A DNA stretch of 64,000 bases from assembly GCA_041906305.1 (NCBI GenBank), contig JAYRJL010000003.1:558001-622000 (forward strand), written 5' to 3'. The DNA is from SHVZ01 sp041906305 (GTDB lineage: Bacteria > Pseudomonadota > Alphaproteobacteria > SHVZ01). Below are positions 10,072 through 17,561 of the stretch, in pieces. The first letter of the stretch is position 1, and every line of letters begins with the position of its first letter. A model generated the notes under the pieces. The model had not been told where the DNA came from and ran no database searches. It was given only the letters and a program-made list of their open reading frames with translations. The translations under genes and the position numbers were made by a program.

Positions 10072-11412
10072 ATGGAACGGCCCGGTTTCCGCGAAGCCTT
10101 CCGCCTCTGGGCGAAGCTGGGCTTCATCAACTTCGGCGGGCCTGCCGCGCAGATCGCCATGATGCACCGCATGGTGGTCGACGAACGACGCTGGATCGGC
10201 GAGACGCGGTTCCTGCACGCGCTCAACTTCTGCACCCTTCTGCCCGGACCGGAGGCGCAACAGCTCGCGACTTACATCGGCTGGCTGCTGCACCGGACCT
10301 TGGGCGGCATCGTCGCCGGATCGATGTTCGTGCTGCCGGGCTACATCTGCATCATGGCGCTGTCCTGGCTCTACGCCGTCCATGGCGAAGTGCCGGCGGT
10401 CGCCGCGCTCTTCTACGGCCTGCAATGCGCGATCCTCGCCATCGTCTTCCAGGCGGTCGTCCGCATCGGTACGCGCGCGCTCAAGAACGCGGCGATGGTG
10501 ACGCTGGCGGCGCTCGCCTTCACCGCCCTCTTCTTCCTTCACGTGCCCTTCCCCGTCGTCGTCATCGGAGCCGGCCTGGTCGGCTTCGTCGGTCATCGGA
10601 TCGCACCCGACCTGTTCAAAGGCTCGGGCCATGGCGGCGGCAAGGGCGACGGCGCCGCCGATCGCGTCATCGAGGACAGCGCCGATCACCTGACCCCGCG
10701 TGCCGCGCACGCCATCAAGGTCGCGCTCCTCGGACTCGCGATGTGGCTGGGACCGGTGGCGCTTCTTTGGGCGATCACCGGCTGGCAGTCGACCTGGACC
10801 CAGCTCGGCGTCTTCTTCTCCGAGATGGCGGTGGTGAGCTTCGGCGGCGCCTACGCGGTCCTCGCCTATGTCGCCCAGGAGGCGGTCAATCACTACGGCT
10901 GGCTCCAGCCGGAGGAGATGCTGTCGGGCCTGGCGCTGGCCGAGACCACGCCTGGGCCGCTGATCCTGGTCGTGCAGTTCGTCGGATTCCTCGCCGGTTA
11001 TCGCGACCCCGGCACGCTCGATCCCAGCCTCGCCGGCATGCTGGCCGCGACGCTCGTGGTCTGGGTGACCTTCGTGCCGTCGTTCCTCTGGATCCTGGTC
11101 GGTGCGCCCTATGTCGAGCGTCTGCGCGGGCTGCCGCATCTCGACGCGGCGCTGACCGCGATCACGGCGGCGATCGTCGGCGTGATCCTGAACCTCGCCG
11201 TCTGGTTCGCGCTACACGTCGTCTTCGCCGAGGTGAAGTTCGTCGACGTCGGCTGGCTGAGCCTGCCGCGGCCGTCGCCGAGCACGCTCGATCCCGTGGC
11301 GCTGATCCTGGCGCTCGCGTCAGCGATCGCGCTCTTCCGCTTCAAGCGCGGCATGATCGAGACCCTGGCGGCGTCGGCCATCCTCGGGATGGCCTGGAAG
11401 CTGCTGGCCTAG
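10072..11412 (+). CDS. chrA: ChrA-type chromate transporter
   Basis: This 446-residue membrane protein is a two-domain CHR-superfamily transporter. Each half begins with the signature (FINFGGPAAQI near residue 18; VVSFGGAYAVLAYVAQE in the second half), and the TPGP-type motif appears as LPGPEAQQLATYIG and TTPGPLILVVQF. The family exports chromate or related anions, conferring resistance; actual specificity is inferred from homology only. It starts two bases after pepN and is probably cotranscribed with it. Its TAG shares a CTAG palindrome with the convergent Ldh-family gene. Confidence 0.9.
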   Translation: MERPGFREAFRLWAKLGFINFGGPAAQIAMMHRMVVDERRWIGETRFLHALNFCTLLPGPEAQQLATYIGWLLHRTLGGIVAGSMFVLPGYICIMALSWLYAVHGEVPAVAALFYGLQCAILAIVFQAVVRIGTRALKNAAMVTLAALAFTALFFLHVPFPVVVIGAGLVGFVGHRIAPDLFKGSGHGGGKGDGAADRVIEDSADHLTPRAAHAIKVALLGLAMWLGPVALLWAITGWQSTWTQLGVFFSEMAVVSFGGAYAVLAYVAQEAVNHYGWLQPEEMLSGLALAETTPGPLILVVQFVGFLAGYRDPGTLDPSLAGMLAATLVVWVTFVPSFLWILVGAPYVERLRGLPHLDAALTAITAAIVGVILNLAVWFALHVVFAEVKFVDVGWLSLPRPSPSTLDPVALILALASAIALFRFKRGMIETLAASAILGMAWKLLA

Positions 11413-12404
11413 GCCGCGCGTCGCTCGATCTCGGCGAGCAGCGCGTCGGGCACCTCGACGCCGTCGGCCGCGGCCTTCCGGCGCAGCGTGAAGCGCCGGT
11501 CGCCGGGAAGCCGCACGCCGGCCTGGCCCGCCATCGCCTGGAACAGCACCTCGGCGCGCGCGGACGCGTCGTTCGCGAAGGCGGCCGGATCGAATGCGAG
11601 GAACATCTGGCCGACGTGAGGCGGCGGTCCCTTCGCGTCGAAGAAGCTCGACGCTTCGTATCCGAAGTTGCTGCCGGTCAGCGCGACAGCAAGCAGCTCG
11701 ACCATCAGGACCAGGGCCGCTCCCTTGGCGTCGCCCATCGGGATCATCGCGCCGGCGAGTGCGGCCTTGGCATCGGTCGTCGGCTTGCCTTGCGCGTCGA
11801 GCGCCCAGCCTTCGGGGATCGGCTCGCCCTTCTGCGCCGCGACCATGATTTTGCCGCGCGCGACCTTGCTCAACGACAGGTCGACGACGAGCGGCGGACG
11901 CCCGGCACGCGGCCAGGCGAAGGCGATCGGGTTGGTGCCGAACAGAGGCCGGGATCCGCCCCAGGGCGCGATCGCCGCCGGCGAATTGCCGAAGGCGATG
12001 CCGACGAGGCCGGCCTCGGCCAGCCGCTCGACCGCATGCCCCGCGACGCCGAAATGGTGCGAATGGCCGACCGCAACGGCGGCCAACCCCGTCTCGCGCG
12101 CCGCAGGTACCGCTGTCGCGAACCCGGCTTCCAGCGCCGGGAAGGCAAAGCCGCTGGCGGCGTCGACCGCGATCACCGCCGGCTTCGGCCTGCTGATCCT
12201 GGGGGTGGCGAAGCCGTCGACCTTGCCGGCGATCGCCTGGTCGCAATAGGCGGCGAGCCGGGAAAGGCCGTGCGATGAAAGCCCGTCGGCCTCGGCCGCG
12301 ACGAGGGCACGGGCGACCGAGCGGGCGTTCTGCTCAGAGGTCTTCGACCGCGCGAAGGCGCGGGCGGCCAGGGTCTCGAGATCGGATAGCGACCGCCGCG
12401 CCAT
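11409..12404 (-). CDS. Ldh-family (malate/L-lactate/sulfolactate type) NAD(P)-dependent dehydrogenase
   Basis: This 331-residue enzyme belongs to the malate/L-lactate dehydrogenase family with the unusual non-Rossmann fold. Its landmarks are EADGLSSHGLSRL (about 38-50), VGHSHHFGVAG with the catalytic-region His pair (about 112-122), PLFGTNPIAFAWP and the LSLSKVARGKI segment. Members oxidise or reduce 2-hydroxyacids such as malate, lactate, ureidoglycolate or sulfolactate. The next gene upstream is a SuyB-like lyase only 13 bases away, so a 2-hydroxyacid in the same catabolic route, possibly sulfolactate (ComC/SlcC role), is a reasonable inference. Confidence 0.85.
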   Translation of the reverse strand: MARRSLSDLETLAARAFARSKTSEQNARSVARALVAAEADGLSSHGLSRLAAYCDQAIAGKVDGFATPRISRPKPAVIAVDAASGFAFPALEAGFATAVPAARETGLAAVAVGHSHHFGVAGHAVERLAEAGLVGIAFGNSPAAIAPWGGSRPLFGTNPIAFAWPRAGRPPLVVDLSLSKVARGKIMVAAQKGEPIPEGWALDAQGKPTTDAKAALAGAMIPMGDAKGAALVLMVELLAVALTGSNFGYEASSFFDAKGPPPHVGQMFLAFDPAAFANDASARAEVLFQAMAGQAGVRLPGDRRFTLRRKAAADGVEVPDALLAEIERRAA

Positions 12405-12417
12405 GGCGCGAAGCCCC

Positions 12418-13650
12418 TTAGGCGCTCCGGTAGAGCTTGGTCAGCGTGTATTCCCGGTGGCCCAGCGCTTCGGCGCAGGTCACCCGCCCGTTCGCGACCC
12501 GCATCGTGGTCTCGATCAGGGCGTCGCCGGCCTTGTCGTAGCTCATCTCGCCGCGAAGGATGCCCGAGACATCGAGGTCGATGTGCTCGCTCATCAGCCG
12601 GACGGTGCGGGGATTCCCGGTCAGCTTGATGACCGGGATGATCGGGTTGCCGATCACGTTTCCTTGCCCGGTCGGGAACAGATGGACGGCGAAGCCGGCC
12701 GCCGCCTGCAGGGTCACGCACTCGGCCGCGGCCGAGGACGTGTTCATGAAGTAGAGACCGGGGCCCTTGGCCGGGGTCTCGCCGTCGTCGAGCACGTCGA
12801 CGAACTTGGCCTTCCGCCCGATCTTCTCGAGGTTTCCGAACGCCTTCTCCTCGATCGTCGTCAGGCCGCCGGCGATGTTGCCCTTGGTCGGCTGGCTGTC
12901 GGAGAGGTCGTTGGTCTTGTTCGCCAAGATCATGTCGTTGTAGGTCGACCAGGTCTTGAGGAACTTGTCGCGAACCTGCTTGGAAGCGGCCCGGGTGGAG
13001 CAGACCTGCTCGGCACCGGTCAGCTCCGAGGTCTCGCCGAAGCAGGTGGTCATGCCGATGGCATCGACCTTGTCGATGAAGTTGCCGACGGTCGGGTTGG
13101 CAGCCAAGCCCGAGGTCGTGTCGCTCTCGCCGCACTTGACCGCGACCCAGAGGTCCGAGGCCTTGCAGCTCTCGCGCTGGATCTCGCTGGCGTTATGCAG
13201 GAATTCCTTGGCCTTGCGGCTCGCATTGGCGATCGTCATGAGATCGCCGTTGCCTTCGATCGCGAAGCCCTCGCAGGGCTTGCCCGAGGCCCGGATGCCG
13301 TCGACGATCCGCTTGGTCCAGCCCGGCTCGATGCCGATCACGATGACCGCGGCGACGTTGGGATTGGTTCCGGTCCCGATCATGGTCCGGAAGTGAAGCT
13401 CGAGGTCCGCGCCGAACTGCAGCCGCCCATAGCTATGGGGGATGGCGAGGACACCTTTAATATTGTTCGCCACCGCCTCGCAGGCCGCGTTCGACAGGTC
13501 GTCGACCGGCAGCGCGATCACGTGGTTGCGGACCCCGACCCGGCCGTTCTCGCGACGGTAGCCGAGGAACGAATGCGCGCCGCCGGAGCGCGCTTTCGCA
13601 GCACTCCGGCGGATCGTCGCGGAACCGGCGCTAGGGCGCCTGGTTGCCAT
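12418..13650 (-). CDS. UxaA-family lyase large subunit, sulfolactate sulfo-lyase beta (SuyB)-like
   Basis: This 410-residue protein matches the large (C-terminal) domain of the altronate dehydratase/UxaA family as a stand-alone subunit. Family segments include GVRNHVIALP (about 39-48), IPHSYGRLQFG, KCGESDTTSGLAANP (about 174-188), FGETSEL and LFPTGQGNVIGNPI. Splitting into separate large and small subunits resembles SuyAB, which splits (2R)-sulfolactate into pyruvate and sulfite; altronate or galactarate-type dehydratases are alternatives. The first 30 or so residues are a basic extension rich in Arg, Ala and Ser. No good ribosome site precedes the ATG at 13650, suggesting coupling to the upstream small gene. 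Confidence 0.8.
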   Translation of the reverse strand: MATRRPSAGSATIRRSAAKARSGGAHSFLGYRRENGRVGVRNHVIALPVDDLSNAACEAVANNIKGVLAIPHSYGRLQFGADLELHFRTMIGTGTNPNVAAVIVIGIEPGWTKRIVDGIRASGKPCEGFAIEGNGDLMTIANASRKAKEFLHNASEIQRESCKASDLWVAVKCGESDTTSGLAANPTVGNFIDKVDAIGMTTCFGETSELTGAEQVCSTRAASKQVRDKFLKTWSTYNDMILANKTNDLSDSQPTKGNIAGGLTTIEEKAFGNLEKIGRKAKFVDVLDDGETPAKGPGLYFMNTSSAAAECVTLQAAAGFAVHLFPTGQGNVIGNPIIPVIKLTGNPRTVRLMSEHIDLDVSGILRGEMSYDKAGDALIETTMRVANGRVTCAEALGHREYTLTKLYRSA

Positions 13651-13675
13651 AGTCAGAAAGCTTTCAGAAGCTGAG

Positions 13676-13786
13676 TTACTTCTTCTTCGCCTTCTTTTTC
13701 GCCTTCTTCTTGGCCTTCTTGGCGGCCTTCTTAGCCGGCTTCTTCGCAGCGGCCTTCTTCGCGGACTTCTTAGCCTTCTTAGCCAT
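13676..13786 (-). CDS. 36-residue Lys/Ala-only histone-H1-tail-like peptide
   Basis: The ATG at 13786 is preceded by a strong GAGGTGG ribosome site five bases upstream. The frame encodes 36 residues: 21 Lys, 12 Ala, one Ser, one Pro and the initiator Met, in AKK/AKKK blocks. It starts two bases after the suyA-like stop and ends 25 bases before suyB-like, so all three should be cotranscribed. The composition resembles bacterial histone-H1-like or nucleoid-binding tails. Function is unknown. DNA/RNA binding is an inference from charge. A decayed N-terminus of suyB-like is the alternative. Confidence 0.7.
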   Translation of the reverse strand: MAKKAKKSAKKAAAKKPAKKAAKKAKKKAKKKAKKK

Positions 13787-13788
13787 AG

Positions 13789-14073
13789 TTACCACCTCTT
13801 GGTCTTGACGTTGTGGACGTGGACGTGACGGCCAAGCGCGATCGGAGCGACGGCGCGTCCGATGTCGTGGCCGTACTTAACGACAGTTTCATCGTTCTTG
13901 ATGTTCTTGAGCGCGATCTTGTGACCGAGGGGAATGTCATCGAGAGCCTTCACGGCGACGGTCTTTTCAGTATCCATCACCAAGCCCGTGAGACTCTGTC
14001 CCTTGCGCACGTCTTCGACGACGATAACGCCAACTGTGTCAGCGCTGTTGTGCACAAGGAACTGAGGACCCAC
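13789..14073 (-). CDS. UxaA-family lyase small subunit, sulfolactate sulfo-lyase alpha (SuyA)-like
   Basis: This roughly 94-residue SAF-type domain is the small partner of the UxaA family. Typical segments are QFLVHNSADTVGVIVVEDV at the start, ALDDIPLGHKIAL in the middle and the histidine-rich GRHVHVHNVKTKRW end. In SuyAB and altronate dehydratase this domain completes the active site of the large subunit. I chose GTG 14073 because GGGGGAG lies nine bases upstream; an earlier GTG at 14097 lacks a ribosome site. It heads a tight unit with the Lys/Ala peptide, suyB-like and the Ldh gene. Confidence 0.8.
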   Translation of the reverse strand: MGPQFLVHNSADTVGVIVVEDVRKGQSLTGLVMDTEKTVAVKALDDIPLGHKIALKNIKNDETVVKYGHDIGRAVAPIALGRHVHVHNVKTKRW

Positions 14074-14099
14074 GCCGTCTTTCTCCCCCGCGTTCACGA

Positions 14100-14127
14100 C
14101 GAGACGAGCAACAAAATTTTCGTCTCG
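14100..14127 (-). promoter_or_regulatory. Inverted repeat in front of the suyA-like gene
   Basis: Arms CGAGACGA (14100-14107) and TCGTCTCG (14120-14127) pair perfectly across a 12-base A/T-rich centre. It lies 27 bases before the chosen suyA-like start. It could be an operator or a 5'-leader hairpin. No regulator gene is adjacent. Confidence 0.4.
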
Positions 14128-14536
14128 ACACCCGGAGCCTTACGTCGCATGCGCGCGGCTGTCAACGATTCGCAATGAAAGATCGGCCGGCGACGGATGG
14201 TGTCAAGCACAGCCCCTTGCGACCGAACGACCGCGCGACACGTTTGCGAGACGATCTTCGACGATCGATGAAGAGTTGCGGAACGAGCGATGCGATGTCG
14301 AAGAAGTCCGCATCGCATGCGGATTTCTCGACACTCATGCATCGCCGATGCGCGACAATCACGATTGCGGATGCTGCGCAAGCCGATTGGCGCTCGCTTC
14401 GTGTGACTCGTCGACAACAGCCGCCGCAAAATTCTTCGCCTGACGAAGCCCGAGGGGGTTGACCAAGAGGTGGAGAACGGCCGTTTTGATCACTGATTCG
14501 GAATCGCCCCTGCCTCCGGCCTGCTAGAGTCACCGC
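14128..14536. other. 409-base spacer between suyA-like and cbiD with a long imperfect hairpin
   Basis: I find no convincing gene on either strand; the open frames here have erratic composition and no ribosome sites. The notable content is a 36-base imperfect hairpin (14297-14332: arms begin GTCGA and end CTCGAC around ATGCGGA/TCCGCAT, loop CGC). There are also several copies of GATGCG/CGCATC nearby. The spacer must hold the divergent promoters of the suy-like unit and cbiD. A small RNA is possible but unproven. Confidence 0.45.
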
Positions 14537-15619
14537 ATGACGCGTCGCCCCGAAGGTCCGTTGCGCCGTGGATGGACGACCGGCGCCTGCGCTGCGGCGG
14601 CGACGCGTGCCGCCTTCGAGGCGCTGCACACCGGCGAGTTTCCAGATCCGGTAACCATCACCCTGCCGCGCGGCGAGCGGCCGGCCTTCGTTCTTTCGAA
14701 GCATGCGATCGGCGACGGTTGGGCCGAGGCGGGTGTCACAAAGGACGCCGGAGACGACCCGGACGTCACGCATGGCGCCCTGATCGTCGCGCGCGTCGCC
14801 CCGAATCCCGCCACCGGTATCGTCTATCGGGCGGGCGAGGGCGTCGGTACCGTCACGCGTCCCGGCCTTCAGCTGGCCGTCGGAGAGCCGGCGATCAATC
14901 CGAAGCCGCGCGAGTTCATCGGGCGAGAGATCTCGGAAGCGGCGGCAAGGATCGGATGCGCGCCCGACGCCGTCGTCACGATCTCGGTTCCAGGCGGCGC
15001 CGAGCTCGCCAAGCGCACGCTCAACAGCCGTCTCGGCATCGTCGGCGGGCTCTCGATCCTCGGCACCACCGGGATCGTCATCCCCTATTCCTGCTCGTCA
15101 TGGATCCATTCGATCCATCGCGGCATCGACGTCGCGCGCGCCGCAGGCCTGAAGCATGTCGCCGGATCGACGGGCCGCGTCTCCGAGGAAGCCATCCAGC
15201 GGCTCCACAGGCTTCCGGAAGAGGCACTGATCGACATGGGCGACTTCGCCGGCGGCATGCTCAAGTACCTGCGCGACCATCCGGTCGAGCGTCTGACGAT
15301 CGCCGGCGGGTTCGCGAAGCTGGCCAAGCTCGCCGACGGGCATCTCGATCTTCATTCGGGCGCGAGCGAGGTGGATGTCGGCGGCCTTGCCGCAGTCCTT
15401 GCCGAGCTCGGCGCGCCTTCGACTTTGGTAGAAGAGGCGCGCGCGGCCGCCTCCGGCGGCGCAGTCCTCGCTCTCGCTCGCGCCGCGGGCCTGCCGTTGC
15501 CCGAGGTGATCGCGCGACGGGCCCGCGAGGTGGCTTTGGCGACACTGGCCGGCGGCATTGCCGTCGACGTCGCGGTCTTCGACCGGGCCGGCGAGCTTCT
15601 GGCCCATGCCGGCCCGTAA
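14537..15619 (+). CDS. cbiD: Cobalt-precorrin-5B C1-methyltransferase CbiD
   Basis: This 360-residue enzyme carries the CbiD signature RRGWTTGACAAAATRAAFEAL at residues 10-30, then GVGTVTRPGLQLAVGEPAINP (about 96-116) and STGRVSEEAIQRLHRLPEEALIDMGDF in the second half. CbiD methylates C1 of the corrin ring with SAM and deacylates precorrin-5B, the step done by CobF in the classic aerobic route. The ATG at 14537 gives the family N-terminus. It overlaps cobK by 14 bases on the same strand. Confidence 0.95.
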   Translation: MTRRPEGPLRRGWTTGACAAAATRAAFEALHTGEFPDPVTITLPRGERPAFVLSKHAIGDGWAEAGVTKDAGDDPDVTHGALIVARVAPNPATGIVYRAGEGVGTVTRPGLQLAVGEPAINPKPREFIGREISEAAARIGCAPDAVVTISVPGGAELAKRTLNSRLGIVGGLSILGTTGIVIPYSCSSWIHSIHRGIDVARAAGLKHVAGSTGRVSEEAIQRLHRLPEEALIDMGDFAGGMLKYLRDHPVERLTIAGGFAKLAKLADGHLDLHSGASEVDVGGLAAVLAELGAPSTLVEEARAAASGGAVLALARAAGLPLPEVIARRAREVALATLAGGIAVDVAVFDRAGELLAHAGP

Positions 15620-16358
15620 GGTCCTGGTCCTCGGCGGCACCGCCGAAGCCGCGTCGCTCGCCGCGGAGCTGCTGGCGCGCGCCGGAGACCGGATCGACCT
15701 CGTCTCGTCCTTCGCCGGCCGGGTGGAGGGACTGAGGCCGCCGCCGGGGAAGGTCCGCATCGGCGGGTTCGGCGGCGTCGACGGGCTCGCCGCATATATA
15801 AGAGACGAGGCAGTCGACCTTCTGGTCGACGCCACCCATCCCTTCGCCGACCGGATGAGCCGGAACGCCCGCGAAGCCGCCGAGCGCACCGGGGTCCCTC
15901 GCCTCCTCTACTGGCGACCGTCCTGGCCGCGCCACCCGCTCGACCGCTGGATCGAGGTCGACGGGATCGATGCCGCGGCGCATGCGCTCCGCCACCTCGG
16001 GCACAGGGTCTGGCTCACGGTCGGCGGCACCGATCTCCTCCCGTTTGCCCAGCTGAAGGACCGCTGGTTCCTGGTGCGCGTCATCGACGCCGCGCGTACG
16101 CCATCGCCTCTCGCCGACTGCACGGTGATCGAGGGACGCGGCCCCTTCTCGCTCGAGAACGAGCGATCCCTGATCCGCCATCACCGGATCGAGGTGGTGG
16201 TGAGCAAGGCGTCGGGAGGGCCCGCCACCTACGCCAAGATCGAAGCGGCACGCGAGGCCGACCTGCCGGTGGTGATGGTGCGCCGGCCGTTGCCGGAGGC
16301 CGGCGACCAGGTCGAGACCGTCGCCGATGCCGTCGCCTGGGTGACGACGCGCCTCTAG
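15606..16358 (+). CDS. cobK: Precorrin-6A reductase
   Basis: This 250-residue protein begins with a nucleotide-binding KVLVLGGTAEA (about 4-14) and contains DATHPFADRMSRNA (about 76-89), SGGPATYAKIEAAREADLPVVMV and RRPLPEAG near the end, all typical of CobK/CbiJ. It reduces the corrin ring double bond with NAD(P)H in the cytoplasm. The ATG at 15606 lies inside the end of cbiD (14-base overlap), implying translational coupling. Its TAG shares a CTAG palindrome with convergent cobM. Confidence 0.93.
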   Translation: MPARKVLVLGGTAEAASLAAELLARAGDRIDLVSSFAGRVEGLRPPPGKVRIGGFGGVDGLAAYIRDEAVDLLVDATHPFADRMSRNAREAAERTGVPRLLYWRPSWPRHPLDRWIEVDGIDAAAHALRHLGHRVWLTVGGTDLLPFAQLKDRWFLVRVIDAARTPSPLADCTVIEGRGPFSLENERSLIRHHRIEVVVSKASGGPATYAKIEAAREADLPVVMVRRPLPEAGDQVETVADAVAWVTTRL

Positions 16359-17113
16359 GCTTTCGGCTTGAACGCCCGCGCATGCCCGGGGTCGTAGAGG
16401 CGACTATCGTCGAACCCAGCTTCATCCAAGACACGGCCGACCAGGATCAGCGCGGTCCGCTGCACGCCGGCGGCCGCCACCTTCTCCTGAATGTCGCCGA
16501 GCGTGCCGCGGATCATGCGTTCGTCCGGCCAGCCGACGCGCACCGCGACGACGACCGGGCAATCGGCACCGCGATGCGGCACAAGATCGCTCACCACCTG
16601 GCCCAGGTTCGCGACCGAGAGATGAATCGCCAGCGTGGCGCCGCCCGGAGCCAGACGGGCGAGATCCTCGCCCTCCGGCATCGGCGAGGAGCGGACGGCG
16701 GTCCGCGTCAGTACGACCGTCTGGGCGATGCCCGGCAGCGTCAGCTCTCGCTTCAGCGCGGCGGCGGCGGCGGCAAAGGCCGGCACGCCCGGCGTCACGT
16801 CGTAGGGAATGCCCAGGGCGTCGAGCCGGCGCATCTGCTCCCCGATCGCGCCGTAGAGCGACGGGTCTCCGGAATGGACGCGGGCCACGTCGTCTCCGGC
16901 TGCGTGCGCCTGGCGCATCTCCTCGACGATCGCCTCCAAAGTCATCGGCGCCGTGTCGATCACCCGCGCATCGGCCGCGGCTTCGGCGATCACCTCGCGC
17001 GGCACCAGCGAGCCGGCATAGAGCACGAGCGGGCAGCGGCGGATCAGCGCCAGCCCGCGGACGGTGATCAGGTCCGGCGCGCCGGGGCCGGCGCCGACGA
17101 AGTGCACCGTCAC
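16355..17113 (-). CDS. cobM: Precorrin-4 C11-methyltransferase
   Basis: This 252-residue tetrapyrrole methylase has the SAM-binding pattern of CobM/CbiF: VGAGPGAPDLITVRG at residues 5-19, AGSLVPREV, HSGDPSLYGA (about 81-90) and TPGVPAFAAAAA. CobM adds the C11 methyl group in corrin synthesis. The GTG at 17113 overlaps the TGA of cobE (GTGA), which fixes the start. The large region open upstream in this frame is cobE read out of frame. Confidence 0.94.
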   Translation of the reverse strand: MTVHFVGAGPGAPDLITVRGLALIRRCPLVLYAGSLVPREVIAEAAADARVIDTAPMTLEAIVEEMRQAHAAGDDVARVHSGDPSLYGAIGEQMRRLDALGIPYDVTPGVPAFAAAAAALKRELTLPGIAQTVVLTRTAVRSSPMPEGEDLARLAPGGATLAIHLSVANLGQVVSDLVPHRGADCPVVVAVRVGWPDERMIRGTLGDIQEKVAAAGVQRTALILVGRVLDEAGFDDSRLYDPGHARAFKPKA

Positions 17114-17517
17114 GCGGGCCGCCTTCCTGCGCGGGCGACTGCCAGCGTCGCATGCACGCCCTTGAGCTTCGGCACGATCAGGGTGCCCGTCGCGCCCGCC
17201 GCCGCCAGCGCCGCCGCCTCGGCGACACCGTGGCACCCGACCTTCCTGAACACCGCCTCGGACGGATTGGCGAGACGCGGCGTCTCCTCTTCGAGCCGAG
17301 CAGCGGCAAAAAGCCGGACCGGCACGCCGAGATCGTTCGCCAGACCCTCGATCGCCGCACTGCCGCCCTTGAGATCGATCGAGGCGATGCAGGCGACGGC
17401 ATCGATCGCGAGGCCGGCCTCGGCCAGGGTGGCGAGGGTCAGCGCCCTGATCTCGTCGGCGGTCCCCTCGCGGTCGATTCCCACGCCGAGGAAGATGTCT
17501 CGTCCCTCCGCGCTCAT
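17110..17517 (-). CDS. cobE: Cobalamin biosynthesis protein CobE (CbiG C-terminal domain)
   Basis: This 135-residue protein matches the stand-alone CbiG C-terminal/CobE domain: LGVGIDREGTADEIRAL near the start, DAVACIASIDLKGG (about 39-52), RLFAAARLEEETPRLANPSEAVFRKVGCHGVAEAAAL in the middle and LIVPKLKG near the end. The domain is required in corrin ring contraction and methylation, though its exact reaction is unclear. Start at ATG 17517; MWGA at 17529 is an alternative. It overlaps cobM by four bases. Confidence 0.9.
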   Translation of the reverse strand: MSAEGRDIFLGVGIDREGTADEIRALTLATLAEAGLAIDAVACIASIDLKGGSAAIEGLANDLGVPVRLFAAARLEEETPRLANPSEAVFRKVGCHGVAEAAALAAAGATGTLIVPKLKGVHATLAVARAGRRPA

Positions 17518-17561
17518 GGCGCCCCACACGCGCGGCCGAAGGCGTCGGAATTGACGAAGAC

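Noticed and set aside
10425..12278. Plus-strand frame spanning chrA and the Ldh gene
   Set aside because: It crosses two confidently assigned genes on opposite strands and has an Arg/Gly-rich shadow composition.
14094..14462. Short frames on both strands in the suyA-cbiD spacer
   Set aside because: No ribosome sites, odd Arg/Ser/Cys composition, and the region contains hairpins. Treated as noncoding.
14463..14536. A second cobalamin riboswitch before cbiD
   Set aside because: No B12 box (GAGCCAGGAGACC-like) or CCGCAACTGTG block is present, and the space is too short.
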